A DNA stretch of 64,000 nt from Galdieria partita (GCA_025991245.1 BQMJ01000028.1:124001-188000), one strand, 5' to 3'; shown: positions 31,450-42,713, counted from the first letter of the stretch. A program made the numbers and translations. Notes: generated by a model from the sequence alone, not told the origin.

Positions 31450-34443
31450 ATGAATGTGGACTCTGGAAACAGTGACCCTGAAAGAACGTTGCTAGGGATT
31501 AAACTGTTACATTTGGATAACAATATAGGAGATCTGGATCAAGAACTAAAAGATGTTTCGGCACAGGACGCAACCTGTCAATTGCCAGCTACCAACTCAC
31601 CTTTTATAGCAGATGAGGAAAGGAGGAGGTTGGAAACCATGAGGTCGTCGTCTGCGCCACCCTCCCTGTTCTTTTCAACTTTTGACTTGTTTGGAAACAA
31701 TGGCAAGTTGGGAGAGGAAGAGGACGTTTCTTTGGAGACTGTTTATGAAGGCGTTCGTCCGGATGACCCGAGACTGGATCCAGCCTATTTTGAGTATTAC
31801 TACACACACAAGAGGAACGACCCAAGGTTTCCTAAACCACTTTTATCCTATACTGACTTTCGCATTGCTTCAGAAAGGAGAGGGAAAAACTATAGCAAGG
31901 AGTTTTTGAACGATTTGAAGCAAGCTAGCGCGAATGACAAGTTTAACCAAGGAGAAGATTTAATAGAAGATAACGCTAGTGTAAGCAACAATGATCATGC
32001 TATAAAGCAACCTCAGCCTGTGATTGCCAGACGAGTTCCTGCACCAGGAACTATTCGCCCCTCAACCCCTGGTGCTGTGGGAGACCGAGTGTCATCCAAA
32101 CTGAATTCCAATATAGAGTTGTCCAACTTGCCTCTGAATACTTCATCTTCTTCAGATACTTCCATGGTTAGTCCATCAGCAAGTAGTACCTGGCCGAAAA
32201 GTGTAATGGATCGGATTCAAGAAGATTTTCCACGTACTCCATCCCCTGCATTATCGAATAATACTTTGCGCAAACAAACGAGTTCTTCCCCAGGAAAATC
32301 AGTGGAAAGAGTGCGGTCTTTTGGAGAGATTGCCTGTAGTGATTCGTTGGCTCCCGGCAGTCCTTCACCTCCTCCAACTGAACGTACAAAACAAGTCGAC
32401 AGGAATTCTTCGTTGGATATTCAGTTTTATGATACAGATACTTTGAAGGTTGTGGCATCAACTCTCGAGTCAACCAAACAGTCGATAGGAGAACAGAAGA
32501 TAGTGCAAGGAGTCGGTGGTGAGGGAGTAAGCAATGGGGGTCGAGTTTCACGCAGAATTACAAAAGACAGTATGGAGAATGAGCACCCTTGGCAAGTCTC
32601 TTCTGCGGCAAAAGAAGTATTGATGGACTCACAAACTAAAAATCTTCCGTGGAAGATTCCATCAAAAGGAATGGAATATTCTTCCAGAGAAATGAGTGCA
32701 TTTTCTCATGTTGGACGTTTTCCGAGTTCCACCGTAGATAATTCTCAAGGCTACTCAAGGTTAGATACTATAGATCAGACAGGCTTTTCTCCTTTTATAG
32801 GATCACAGGATAATCACTTTATGAAGGATATGAATAATGCAGTTTCTACTTCATCCTATTTGGGTCAACCTTCACAACAATTATATGCAGCTCAATTTGC
32901 ACAGTTTGCTGCTTATAACGCTGCTGCTGCCGTTGCTGCAAATGCCGGAAATCCTTCTTCAAGAAGTGGCTTTTATGCCTCTCCTACAATGACTGGTGTT
33001 TCATTTCCTGGAGTGACGCCTCTATATCTCAATCCTGGAGTAACCATAGCATCTAATAATGAAAGACAATCCAGGGAAGTCTGGAGCAGTCATCCCATGA
33101 ATAACACTTCATTTCCCAAGTTTTTTCCAAGTACTTATAGCCCTCAAGGCCACGTTATGGACAGGGGAACAGTAGATACAAAGCCATATGTAACTTCTTA
33201 TAATAGAGTGGGAGCAGATAATTCTATAGTAGCATCCTCATTTCATACTTCGCCTTCAAAACGGGGAGGGAAGACTCGCAGAGGAATGAAATCCAAGATA
33301 GAGCAGGAATACTTGCCAAAGTCGAGTAGTGTTGAAACTAAGAGATCTCCACTTTTAGAAGAGTTTCGTCAAACTTGTTTGGTTGGACGTCCCAATTCGA
33401 ATGCACAGTCAGTTCCGCAGTTGTATCCTTCTGCTTTTAATTCTTCTTCACCAGTTCGCAACTGGGAGTTGTCAGATATTCGAGGACATGTTGCAGAATT
33501 TGCTTCAGATCAACACGGTTCACGGTTTATTCAACAAAAACTAGAAGGTTCGAGCTTGGATGAAATCAGGACGCTTGTTGCAGAGTTAGGTCCCGATATA
33601 GATCGGTTAGTGATAGATGTTTTTGGAAATTATGTAGTTCAGAAGTTGCTGGAATATGGTGATGAGAATATTCGTCAGTTGTTAACCAAGAAATTGGAAG
33701 GTCGTATGCTGTCATTAAGTTTGCATATGTATGGTTGTCGTGTAGTTCAAAAAGCCTTGGAAGTTTTGAAAGGAAAAGAACGAACACAGTTGGTACAAGA
33801 ATTGAATGGTCATGTCCTTCAATGTATTCGTGATCAGAATGGAAACCATGTCATTCAGAAATGTATTGAGTTGGTCGAACCAGAAAACATTGTTTTTATT
33901 GTTGATTCAGTGAAAGGGCAAGCAGTTGCCTTGGCAGAACATGCTTACGGATGTCGAGTCGTTCAGAGAGTATTGGAACACTGTCCAAAGGAACACAAAG
34001 CACAAATCTTGGCAGAAATAATGGCTTGTGCTAGGGATTTGATTCGTGATCAATATGGTAACTATGTCATTCAACATATCGTGGAGAAAGGTGATGAAGA
34101 CAACAAAGCAGTCATTATGAAAGTTGTGTTGAATGAATTAGTTGCCTTTGCACAACATAAATTTGCCAGCAATGTTGTGGAACGTTGTCTTCAGTATGGA
34201 AGTACTATACAACGAGTGGATTTCATTGAAGTATTATTGGTTAAAGATTCCGTAGAAGACTGTCCATTGTCTACTTTAGTGAGGGACCAGTTCGGGAATT
34301 ATGTAGTTCAAAGAATATTAGATGTGGCCAATGAAGATCATTTGAAGCGAGTAGTCAGTATATTGAAAGAACAAATACCTTATTTGAAGAAATATTCTTA
34401 TGGCAAACATATTATAGCCAAATTGGAAAATTTGCGTTCTTAG
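31450..34443 (+). CDS. PUM: Pumilio-family (PUF) RNA-binding translational regulator
   Basis: PUF proteins bind UGUA-containing 3' UTR elements and repress or destabilise mRNAs. The single exon encodes 997 residues. The first two thirds are low-complexity, rich in Ser, Pro and Asn with an Ala/Gln tract near 480-500, as in Pumilio proteins. The C-terminal third (about 675-995) holds eight Puf repeats. Repeat signatures are visible as GSRFIQQKLE, GNYVVQKLLE, GCRVVQKALE, GNHVIQKCIE, GCRVVQRVLE, GNYVIQHIVE, ASNVVERCLQ and GNYVVQRILD. The base-contacting triplets look canonical, so an eight-base target close to the standard UGUANAUA is expected. Confidence 0.95.
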   Translation: MNVDSGNSDPERTLLGIKLLHLDNNIGDLDQELKDVSAQDATCQLPATNSPFIADEERRRLETMRSSSAPPSLFFSTFDLFGNNGKLGEEEDVSLETVYEGVRPDDPRLDPAYFEYYYTHKRNDPRFPKPLLSYTDFRIASERRGKNYSKEFLNDLKQASANDKFNQGEDLIEDNASVSNNDHAIKQPQPVIARRVPAPGTIRPSTPGAVGDRVSSKLNSNIELSNLPLNTSSSSDTSMVSPSASSTWPKSVMDRIQEDFPRTPSPALSNNTLRKQTSSSPGKSVERVRSFGEIACSDSLAPGSPSPPPTERTKQVDRNSSLDIQFYDTDTLKVVASTLESTKQSIGEQKIVQGVGGEGVSNGGRVSRRITKDSMENEHPWQVSSAAKEVLMDSQTKNLPWKIPSKGMEYSSREMSAFSHVGRFPSSTVDNSQGYSRLDTIDQTGFSPFIGSQDNHFMKDMNNAVSTSSYLGQPSQQLYAAQFAQFAAYNAAAAVAANAGNPSSRSGFYASPTMTGVSFPGVTPLYLNPGVTIASNNERQSREVWSSHPMNNTSFPKFFPSTYSPQGHVMDRGTVDTKPYVTSYNRVGADNSIVASSFHTSPSKRGGKTRRGMKSKIEQEYLPKSSSVETKRSPLLEEFRQTCLVGRPNSNAQSVPQLYPSAFNSSSPVRNWELSDIRGHVAEFASDQHGSRFIQQKLEGSSLDEIRTLVAELGPDIDRLVIDVFGNYVVQKLLEYGDENIRQLLTKKLEGRMLSLSLHMYGCRVVQKALEVLKGKERTQLVQELNGHVLQCIRDQNGNHVIQKCIELVEPENIVFIVDSVKGQAVALAEHAYGCRVVQRVLEHCPKEHKAQILAEIMACARDLIRDQYGNYVIQHIVEKGDEDNKAVIMKVVLNELVAFAQHKFASNVVERCLQYGSTIQRVDFIEVLLVKDSVEDCPLSTLVRDQFGNYVVQRILDVANEDHLKRVVSILKEQIPYLKKYSYGKHIIAKLENLRS

Positions 34444-34510
34444 AAATACCCAACACTTTATATTTTGTGATGTTGGTTTGTTTGTGATTAAAATGATGCA
34501 ACTTGTGTTG

Positions 34511-35713
34511 TTAAGCATATTTCACTATGAATGGTTGTTTTGTTAAGTCAGGTTCCAAAAACAGTCGATTCTTTCCTCTTCTCCATACAAAGGCTAGTCC
34601 ACGTATTCGAAGAGTAGAGAGACTAGGCACCAATCCAAACTTGGCAGCTTTGAACCACGTCAATAGTTGAAATGTTAAATAATAGAACAAATAACTTTTC
34701 CAAGTTGCTGTAAATGGGTGATCGGTCATGGAAGGTTGCCACAAATGTATATAGTAATGTTGACATATCACCAATATTATGAAAAGTTCCCAAAGCACCT
34801 GCCAAGATAAGGACATAGCAAATAGAAATACACGCAACGCTATCATTCCTGAGTAACAAGTGAACAAGGACAATTGCAATAGAAGGAACAAGACCTCATT
34901 GTTTTCCGCCAATGCTTGAAAGCCATCGGTCCAAAATATAGCCGAGGCAAACAAAATGATCAACCAGAAAACAGTAAAGGTTACGTCTGATAAAAAGAGC
35001 AACTTTTGAATGCTCAGACGTCTTCCAATTCTTCTCATAATCATTATCAATAGAAAAATAACTGTAGTGATACAACCATAAATAAAACATGACATTAAAA
35101 AAGAGGCCCATCTAGAAGTCTGTGTAAACTCTCGTGACCATTTTTGTCGATAGATTTTTGCTTTTTCGTTATAATTGAGAACTACAGGAAGCAACTTTGT
35201 CTTAGCTTTCACATACATATTGCGCGATAAGGGATCCCATTTGGTGCTCAGTTCATCCAACACTTCTGCAAGTGATGGCGAATAATAGCGATGCTCTAAA
35301 TACTCCTTGTCGTCTGTCAACTCTTCCAGTTGCTTTTCCAGTTTTTCAATCTCTCTCTTGTTTTCGTCAATTCTTTCCACCAGAGAATCTACCACTTGCT
35401 GTTTCTGATTGGTAGACTGTTGTAATTGCTCTACTTGTTTCTCCTTTTCTTGCATCTTTTTGAGCTCCCAATCTCTTGCTTGCTTCAACTTTTTGTATTC
35501 AGCTTCGACTTTCTTCTCTTCTTCTTTCAACAGTTGAATTTCTCTTTTATATTCTATTGCTTCCTTGTCTACATCTTTCAATTGTTGTAAAAATGACTGT
35601 TCTCTTAGTTGAAGAGTTTCTGGATCATCTTCAGCCAAACCGATGTATAAAACACAAAATAAAAGAAATAAAGCCAAACACTTGTTGTTCCCACTCCAAT
35701 GGCGCACTTTCAT
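34511..35713 (-). CDS. Signal peptide, coiled-coil, multi-pass membrane protein of unknown function
   Basis: I do not recognise this protein. The single exon encodes 400 residues from the first ATG (upstream only a TTG). Residues 1-26 form a clear signal peptide with a hydrophobic LALFLLFCVLYIGLA core. Residues about 28-145 are a dense Lys/Glu/Gln coiled coil. After a short polar region there are four to six hydrophobic segments (about 190-215, 230-255, 262-330 and 355-375) and a basic C-terminus. With a cleaved signal peptide the coiled coil would lie in the secretory lumen or outside the cell. It starts 62 bp from the divergent RING-H2 gene, itself a membrane protein. No catalytic motif is visible. 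Confidence 0.8.
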   Translation of the reverse strand: MKVRHWSGNNKCLALFLLFCVLYIGLAEDDPETLQLREQSFLQQLKDVDKEAIEYKREIQLLKEEEKKVEAEYKKLKQARDWELKKMQEKEKQVEQLQQSTNQKQQVVDSLVERIDENKREIEKLEKQLEELTDDKEYLEHRYYSPSLAEVLDELSTKWDPLSRNMYVKAKTKLLPVVLNYNEKAKIYRQKWSREFTQTSRWASFLMSCFIYGCITTVIFLLIMIMRRIGRRLSIQKLLFLSDVTFTVFWLIILFASAIFWTDGFQALAENNEVLFLLLQLSLFTCYSGMIALRVFLFAMSLSWQVLWELFIILVICQHYYIHLWQPSMTDHPFTATWKSYLFYYLTFQLLTWFKAAKFGLVPSLSTLRIRGLAFVWRRGKNRLFLEPDLTKQPFIVKYA

Positions 35714-35775
35714 TTTTTCTTTTTGAAAAAAGGACAAATTAGGGAAATTGACGTGTCTAGTCGACTTGTGACTCC

Positions 35776-36446
35776 ATGGTAAACTCTTTTCTAGCGGTAA
35801 GTAGAAAAGATATATCGACTAAAGCAATATATTGATTTATATATAGAATGAAGGTGGTTGGATTATTTCTGGAGTTGCAGTTGTTGTTGTATTTATGATT
35901 GTGTTACTTTCGAGACAGTGTAGAAGAGGTCCTCTGACGAATGAGCCAGCTACGAATGGAGATATCCACACTTCCAATAATCCATCCAAACCTAAACAAA
36001 GCTATCAAAAGTTTTTAATAGATTTGGATAAGATGGCACCTGAAGTTGTTTATCAACTAGAAATGAAGCCTCCTTTTATGGAGGGGAACTCAACCAAAGA
36101 AACAATATCCAAGGACAAGTCAGAGTTGAGTGACTTGAATCTCTATCCTCTTTATTCCAATTCAGGTCATCTCGTCATATTTGATGAAAAGAGAGAAACT
36201 AATCCGTGCGACTCTTATCAGTCAAATGAGAGAAATGAAATTGGTAATATTATCCATAAGCAACCTGATTGTTCCATTTGTTTGGAATCATTTTGTATTG
36301 GAGAAAGGTTAAGAGTTCTTCCTTGTCTACATTGTTTTCATAGTTGTTGTATTATTCTATGGTTGATGAGACGTAGTTTATGTCCTCTTTGCAAATCGGA
36401 TGTATGGAAACCTGACAATGGCCAGTTTTCATCTGAAATTTGTTAA
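35776..36446 (+). CDS. Membrane-anchored RING-H2 ubiquitin ligase
   Basis: The protein is predicted to be a membrane-bound E3 ligase of the plant ATL or RNF type. A 21-bp first exon (seven residues) is spliced across 35797-35846 to a second exon; together they create an N-terminal transmembrane helix (WIISGVAVVVVFMIVLL) that is partly lost if only the internal Met is used. The product is 206 residues. The RING-H2 near the C-terminus reads CSICLESFCIGERLRVLPC, then the H..H pair in LHCFHSCC, then CPLC, with all eight zinc ligands present. The middle part is Ser/Lys rich. Substrate and membrane are unknown. Confidence 0.8.
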
Positions 36447-36508
36447 AAGTGTATTATTTATTATAAAGAAATAATCTTTTCGGGTCTAATACTTTTTATA
36501 AGAAGAAA

Positions 36509-38756
36509 ATGGAATATCTTAAGACTTGCATAGAAATACAAATGTTCACATATTTCCATTCATTTCTTGATTTGGCGATGACTAGTCCTGTAACTGATAT
36601 TCACAAGGATGAGGAGGATTCTCCACACTCCAGTTTATTAGAAGACCATGATAACACTCACTCTACTAGAATATTATTATTTGTCAAGTCTGTTCAGTTC
36701 AACTTGGGGAATGCAACTGCGGAACACTGTAAAATACCTGTCAATAGTGAATCAAGTACTTGTCGTTGGTGGACAGGATTTTTGGCTTGTCTTTCTGCTG
36801 ATGATTGTTCTTTTCTACTATTTAGTCCTGACGTGTACTTATCTAACAAACTAGCCAAGTATAAATGGGAAGACTGGATAGAATTGGAATACACACTAGT
36901 CGTTCGTATTCAGAGTTTATTGGCGTGCATAGTGAACGGAAATGATTCGGAGTTTATTTTAAAGGATGGCACTCGAGGTCCTATGTTTCGCTTTCGAGAT
37001 ATGGAAACTCAAAAATCTCTCCTTTCTCTATTGCAAGACCAGTTTCTCTTCCAACCTTATTCATCTTCTGAGAAATTCCAAGCTAATTGTTTCATTCGTA
37101 AAGAACAGGCATGGTTGGAACCTCTACCTAATGAAGCTTCTACCGTTGGTGATATGCCACAAGAATACGTTCATATTCTATCGGATAAGGAGGAGAGTAA
37201 AGAATTCTCTGAGAATCGATATTCTTTCAAGTCAAAGTCACGTTTTTTATTTCCTATGGAAATTGCAGAACGTTTAGCTAATATAGCACGAATCACCAGA
37301 GAAGCAAGAGACGAGTTATTTGAGAAGATGGGTCGCTCATTCATGTCTAGAAATGAGTTGTCGGAATTGAGTTTGGAAAAATTGCAAAAGTGTAATTGGC
37401 CTTTGGATATGATGAATGAGTCTTTGTTGGAAGAAGAGGTAAGAAGATGTATAAATGTTCATCATAGTTTCTAAAGATATTGTGTAGCAAATATCTTATG
37501 CTGTTCTAACATTGGATAAAGAAGAAGACTTGCCAGAATTTCTGAAAGATGAAATGGAAAACTTTTTTCCACTTACTTTGGATACTTTGTCTTCTTATCA
37601 AGATGAAGAAGGGAGAATTGTTTATCCAACTCTATTGGAATATATTGTCTTTCGATCCACTTGTCATTGTTGCCTTGTGAGAAGACAAGTTTGGGTAAGT
37701 CTTTTTGCACGAAATATCATTTCTTATTAAATGATATATATATATATATATAGCCTTATTTATTGCAGTTATTTCCATGGAATAGTGATAGAAAACAACG
37801 ACAAGTTATATTGAATGAAAAGACGAGACAATATCGATTATTAAAAAGTCAGTGGCAAAATATACTTCCTGAACAGGTAATCATAATATTCCATGAATAC
37901 ATTCTATTGTTTTGAATACTTGTGTTGGACAGGAATTGCAATTTCGAGCCTTTCGTGAAAGAAGAGACTTGATTGAAAAGGATGTTATTCGTACGGACCG
38001 AAATATTTCTATTTATGAAGACAACGATAGCATGGCTACTCATAAGATGAAGGAAATATTATTAACTTACTCATTTTATAACTTTGATATTGGATATTGT
38101 CAGGTAATGTGATGGCCCTATATGAAACAAAGTGGATATTGACTTGTGAAAAGGGAATGAGTGATATATTATCTCCTATTCTGTTTGTTTTTTATTCTTC
38201 CGAGACAAAAGATCAACGAATGGAAGAAGAACAAGAAGTATTCATATTCTGGTGTTTTTGTGGTCTTATGCAACGCATCCAATCCAATTTCTGTATCGAC
38301 CAACATGGAATGTCCAATCAATTGGCAAAGCTAAAACATATTGTGCAAGTTTTTGATTCTCATTTGGCCAACTTGTTAGAATCTAAAAGTCCAGAATATC
38401 TCTTTTGTTTTCGTTGGTTGCTGGTATTGTTTAAAAGAGAATTCGTATTAGAAGATGTATTGAAATTATGGGATGTAAGGAATCATCTCGTTATCGATTC
38501 TTTCTTTTAACTTTGAAAATAGATACTCTTCTGTGAAACATTTGCAAAGAGAGACCTTAACTTGTTTATAGCAGCAGGCTTACTTGTGCTACATAGAGAA
38601 CGAATGATAAGAGAACAAATGGATTTTGATGACTTGATAAGATATATTCACGATATGTCAATGAGAATCGATGTTCGACTAGCAATAAGAAAAGGTATCG
38701 AATTACAACAGCGATATTATACTCACTATAAGGAAACTCCAACAATTGATGAATAA
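36509..38756 (+). CDS. TBC-domain Rab GTPase-activating protein (TBC1D15/GYP7-like)
   Basis: TBC proteins switch off Rab GTPases; TBC1D15 and GYP7 act on Rab7 and Ypt7. Six exons (introns 37439-37487, 37695-37753, 37877-37932, 38104-38153, 38475-38522) give 661 residues. The TBC domain occupies the C-terminal half: the RQVWPYLLQLFPWN start, LIEKDVIRTDRN with the catalytic Arg finger, YSFYNFDIGYCQGMSDILSP with the Gln finger, and WLLVLFKREF. These blocks closely follow TBC1D15, including KSQWQNILPEQ. The N-terminal half resembles the PH-like Rab-binding region of that subfamily. Both catalytic fingers are intact. A TA microsatellite lies in intron 2. Confidence 0.9.
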
Positions 38757-38837
38757 CAACTCAATATGAAGAGAATAAGGTCTCTTTTCAAGTAGCAATC
38801 TCTCTCTCTCTCTATAGTGTCTACATCACAAAGTCTT

Positions 38838-39329
38838 CTAGGATACTTCTTCCGGAGGAATATGGATTCCTACCAATCCTTTCAATTCTTCGTTCAACAA
38901 TGTTCGAAGCTGTATTCCTGTTCTTGTAGATTTCCACTCTCGTTGAGTAAAATTCCAAGAAAACCTCCACGGACCACTGAACGGCGATGAAAGCCATAAC
39001 TGACGATTAGGTCTTTGAGTGTTCAATACATAAGTACGGTTCTCGTCTAACTTGAAAGTTAATACCCCTTGTGATAGCTCAACATCAAAATTGGGTACTT
39101 TCTCATATCCTTGTTCTGCTAAACAGTCATAAAGGTCTTCTAAAGTCTTGTCTGCTTGGAGAATATAGTCTTGTTCCGACCAGTTCTCTGCTGTGGCTTG
39201 TTGTGGAGATGACAAAGTATTTGTACTAAACTTTTGTTTGGATTGAAGTATACCACTTGAAAAGGAACGTATAAGACTATTCGAATATCGTTTGGCAACT
39301 GAATCATAGCAGAATAGTTTAGTGATCAT
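38838..39329 (-). CDS. FXN: Frataxin
   Basis: Frataxin stimulates mitochondrial iron-sulfur cluster assembly on the ISCU/NFS1 complex. The single exon encodes 163 residues. The first 40-45 are basic and Ser-rich without acidic residues, a typical mitochondrial presequence. The core begins with an acidic helix (ADKTLEDLYDCLAEQ) and continues through the beta-sheet blocks LTFKLDENRTYVLNTQRPNRQLWLSSP, with the conserved N-x-Q-x3-Q-x-W-x-S-S-P pattern, and a WKSTR-like turn. It stands tail to tail with the RabGAP gene and 54 bp downstream of COQ4 on the same strand. Confidence 0.93.
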   Translation of the reverse strand: MITKLFCYDSVAKRYSNSLIRSFSSGILQSKQKFSTNTLSSPQQATAENWSEQDYILQADKTLEDLYDCLAEQGYEKVPNFDVELSQGVLTFKLDENRTYVLNTQRPNRQLWLSSPFSGPWRFSWNFTQREWKSTRTGIQLRTLLNEELKGLVGIHIPPEEVS

Positions 39330-39383
39330 TGCTTCTTGATCAGTTTATCCCAAAATATTATGAATCAACAATGTGTGTTGCCA

Positions 39384-40108
39384 TCAAAGACTTGGATAAG
39401 CTACCAAGCCCAACTGTGTTTGTACTTGTGACAAGTCCTCAACCAAAAGCTTCTCATATTCAACAGCCAACAAGTCTACACAACTTGTTGCAGTATGGAA
39501 AGCCCAAGGAATATCTTGTTGTACTAGTTTCACTTGTTGTTTGAGAGATAACAGAAAAGGCCCACTGCATCCTGCCAAAAAGCAAAAAGGAAGACGAGTA
39601 TGAAAACCTTCAAACCACTTGAGTATAACTTCACCTTGGACAGTTGGAGGAATTTCTAACAAAACGTGCCAAAAGTCATGCACTTCACGATATCGCTAGG
39701 AAACAAACACATCAACACACACTATATATTCTAACTTGTTATTTTACTTACTTGCATAATATATGCCAACTCTTCATCCTCAATAAAGCGTACTAGAGGA
39801 CGTTCGGAAGGAGAAAATCGATGGAAAGTAAGAAACTCTTCATAACGATAACCAAAAGTTTGTGGTTCCAAGCGCTTTAGTTTCTCTCGACAAATACTCG
39901 TTTCTTCTATTCTTGGACGTCGTTTCAATATTTCCTTCCCTTGAGAAGAACTTAAAAGTCTACTTCGAAGTCTTTTCAACGCCTCTTCTCCTGTCAATTC
40001 TCCTACTGTGGCTACCAAATCCGCTCTACTGGGGTTTTCAAGTGCCATAATTGAAGCTCCAATAGTAAGAATGGAACGTCCTAAGAAACTAAGTCTTTGA
40101 AAAGTCAT
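39384..40108 (-). CDS. COQ4: Ubiquinone biosynthesis protein COQ4
   Basis: COQ4 acts in the mitochondrial coenzyme Q synthesis complex. Two exons (intron 39696-39751) give 222 residues, near the size of bacterial and mature eukaryotic forms. Family blocks include the N-terminal helix LGRSILTIGASIMALENPSRADLV, a GYRYEEFL stretch, VRFIEDEELAYIMQ, then after the splice RYREVHDFWHVLLE, the HDxxxx(11)E metal motif region, and GEVILKWFEGFHTRLPFC. The N-terminal extension before the core is short, so the mitochondrial presequence is minimal. Only 19 bp separate its ATG from the stop of the next upstream gene on the same strand. Confidence 0.92.
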
Positions 40109-40127
40109 AAGGTGTTTGCTTTATTGT

Positions 40128-40959
40128 TTATCGATAAACCATATCATCCCGTCCACCTTCGCCACCAGGTCCATAGGGATATAAAGATGATAAGATCTTT
40201 CCATTTCTTTCTCTACTCAAGTGAATTCCTAAAGGTTCCTTCATCAAAGGTTGAAGTTGACGAAGAAAACTTTGATAAAGATTCTCCTTTTGATATTCTA
40301 CCATTGCTAACTGTGTTTGGAAAACTTCAACCAATATAAATACTCCTGGAACATCCTAGGCACATTATCCCATTCGCAACTTTATGAAACATATTACTTA
40401 CTGGATCCTCATGACAAGAAATAGAAGACAATCTCTTTGGATAGTCTTTGGAACGACTCTCTTGCAAAAACTTGTGAATAATTTGTCTCTGGTTATCTAT
40501 CAATAAAGCAAGATATGAAGAAAAGACAGGAAGCAACTCACAGCTGAAAGCAGAGATTCAGGATTACATACTATCCTAGACGATAATATCCATCTATCTT
40601 CTTCTTGTTCTTCAAAGTCTAAAGAGGTTAGGTAACCCTCATGCAGAGACTAGGCAACGTTGAAAGCCATTTGCACTACTCAGCAATTATACCACAAGAC
40701 TTACCTTTTCTTCTCTATTGTACACCTTTTTACCCAATAGTTCATTTCCCATCTTGGAAAATCTGGAGAATAGATTATTCAAAAAGGTTTGAATCTTCTC
40801 CGAGTTGTCGTGACTTTTGACCATTCTCCAGTTGGGTTTCTTCCATACAGTGGTTGACTTGAAGTGGTGGTTGTTGCTATGATAGTTGAGATAATATACA
40901 GCACATCCAACGTGTTTACAAGTTGAGATATTGGATAAATGATAGTTGTATAGAAACAT
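40128..40959 (-). CDS. Unrecognised four-exon protein gene
   Basis: I do not recognise this protein. Splicing out 40650-40704, 40497-40567 and 40356-40401 gives a continuous frame of about 219 residues, though the donor of the second intron (GTAATC) is inferred from frame and less certain; a nearby GTGAGT donor leads to an early stop. The N-terminus is basic with His, Asn and Tyr, and the ATG could instead be the internal Met before VKSHDNSEK. The middle is helical and charged, with FEEQEEDRW and IIHKFLQESR. The C-terminus ends in a Gly-rich GPGGEGGRDD. It sits between two metabolic genes and ends 19 bp before the COQ4 ATG. No signal peptide or membrane helix is clear. Confidence 0.5.
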
Positions 40960-41020
40960 GTTAACAATCCACTACAAGATATAGTGCAAACAATCACAAC
41001 GAGGGTCGAAGAATGAATTG

Positions 41021-42527
41021 TTATTTATCATCTCCAAGTCGTTGTAAATAAGCATCCCAACAGGCTTTTCTATAAGTGGATGCTGCTTTACGTCTATCAG
41101 AAGATTGAATAATTCCTCTTCCTACAATAGCCATATCACTTCCTTGAACAGCAATAACTGTTTCAGGATCTGTATATTGTTGACCTAAAGAGTCACCTCG
41201 TTCTTGTAAATGGACTCCAGGAGTGAAATAAAGAAAGTTTGGCTCTCCAATACAACCCAATGAAATAAAACCAAAGACAGCATCTTCATATTGTTTAGCC
41301 ATTTCTAGTGCCTTTTGAGTATATTCTGGTATTGTCAAGCTTCCTTTGCTACTCATTTGTGCTAATAACAAAACACCACAATGTTCAGCTGACCGACTTA
41401 AAGCTTCAATAGTTCCAGGACCAGCAATGATATGTGCATTGACTATATCTGCCCAATGTGCAATATGAAATATACCGCCAGTCAATTGTAACTCTACTGT
41501 ATTGCCAATATCTGCAAACTTTCGGTCTTCAAATATTAAAAAATGATGTAATTTGGCTAAATGAACGAGTTGCTCCGATACGCTATCCGTCCAATCTTGA
41601 ATAATATCTGCATGTGTCTTTAGAACGCATATTTGTGGACCCACTTCATCGGCAATGGATAACAATTCTTGACTGGTTGTTACATCCTAATAAAAGAATG
41701 AGCTTGTCAAATTACAAAAACAAAGACTTACCGCAGCAACTATAAGATTCGACTGTTTCTTCAATACAATCTCCAATAGCCGACGACCAACTTTGTTTCG
41801 AATCAATGGAAGACGTTGTTCAAAGGAAAGCTGATGCACTTTGTATCCACTTTTGATAGCTGATGGAGGCAAAGAACTCGATATTGGAGTAGAGCGAAAA
41901 TAATGATACAACTCATCCACTTGTTCAGCTGATAATCGACCAGAATGTTTCAAAGTTTCTAAAATATCCGTCATCTTCAATACCGAATGAAGTCGAATGT
42001 TATGTTTTGCCAAATTGTCCTCTCCTCCTTGCTCTCTGTCTAACAGAACTACTACGTCCTTCACCAATAGTCCTTCTTTGACTAGAGGTCCCAACGTTTC
42101 TAAAACACTCGAACCAGAAGTAATCAGATCCTCTATAATCAAACAAACTTGATTGGGTTGAAAGACACCTTCAATAGCTTTCTTGGTACCATAATCTTTC
42201 ACTTCCTTTCTTCTCATCACCTAACTCTCAAGTAAACAAAGGAGAAAAATGAATAACAAATCAAACCATTGGAATTCCATTTTCGACACTTAACAAAGTA
42301 GCAAAAGGTAAAGCAGTATAGGGAACACCACATAAAATATCATATGAAAGTGAACGGCAAATGTCTTGTAAACAAGAAACTACTCGACGCAACAAAGAAG
42401 GATAAGATATAGTGACACGCAAGTCAATATATATAGGAGAAGTAATTCCAGATTTGAGTTTAAAAGAACCCACTTGAATCACTTGTTTATCATAAAGTTC
42501 GACAATCAATGCCTCCAGTGAATGCAT
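41021..42527 (-). CDS. UMPS: Uridine 5'-monophosphate synthase (OPRT-OMP decarboxylase fusion)
   Basis: This bifunctional enzyme performs the last two steps of pyrimidine synthesis: orotate to OMP, then OMP to UMP. Three exons (introns 42221-42266, 41687-41731) give 471 residues. The N-terminal orotate phosphoribosyltransferase has FKLKSGITSPIYIDLR, a GVPYTALPFAT block, RKEVKDYGTKK and the PRPP-binding CLIIEDLITSGSSVLET. The C-terminal decarboxylase has IFEDRKFADIGNTV, with the catalytic Lys-Asp array, and a phosphate-binding VGRGI. Domain order is that of animals and plants, not the inverted fusion of kinetoplastids and some stramenopiles. The first intron has a weak GTTTGA donor, but the joined frame is unambiguous. 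Confidence 0.95.
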
Positions 42528-42713
42528 GATTATTTGCTACAGCAGAAGAATGCAAATCCAAAAAAACAGAAAATTTTATCAAAACAACGCACAACAAACC
42601 CAATATAGTCGAAAATAGAGAAAACCAACTCAACGATTATTTATATCTTCTATATAGTTGCAAATGATACTTATAAGAAGTGAATTGGAATATCATTGTA
42701 GACTTACCATTTA

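Noticed and set aside
37738-37753. TA microsatellite as a possible mobile-element trace
   Set aside because: It is a simple intronic dinucleotide run next to the splice acceptor, with no terminal repeats or duplicated flanks.
40497-40580. GTGAGT donor for the second intron of the unrecognised gene upstream of COQ4
   Set aside because: It leads to a premature stop in the following exon, while the GTAATC donor keeps a frame open to the end.
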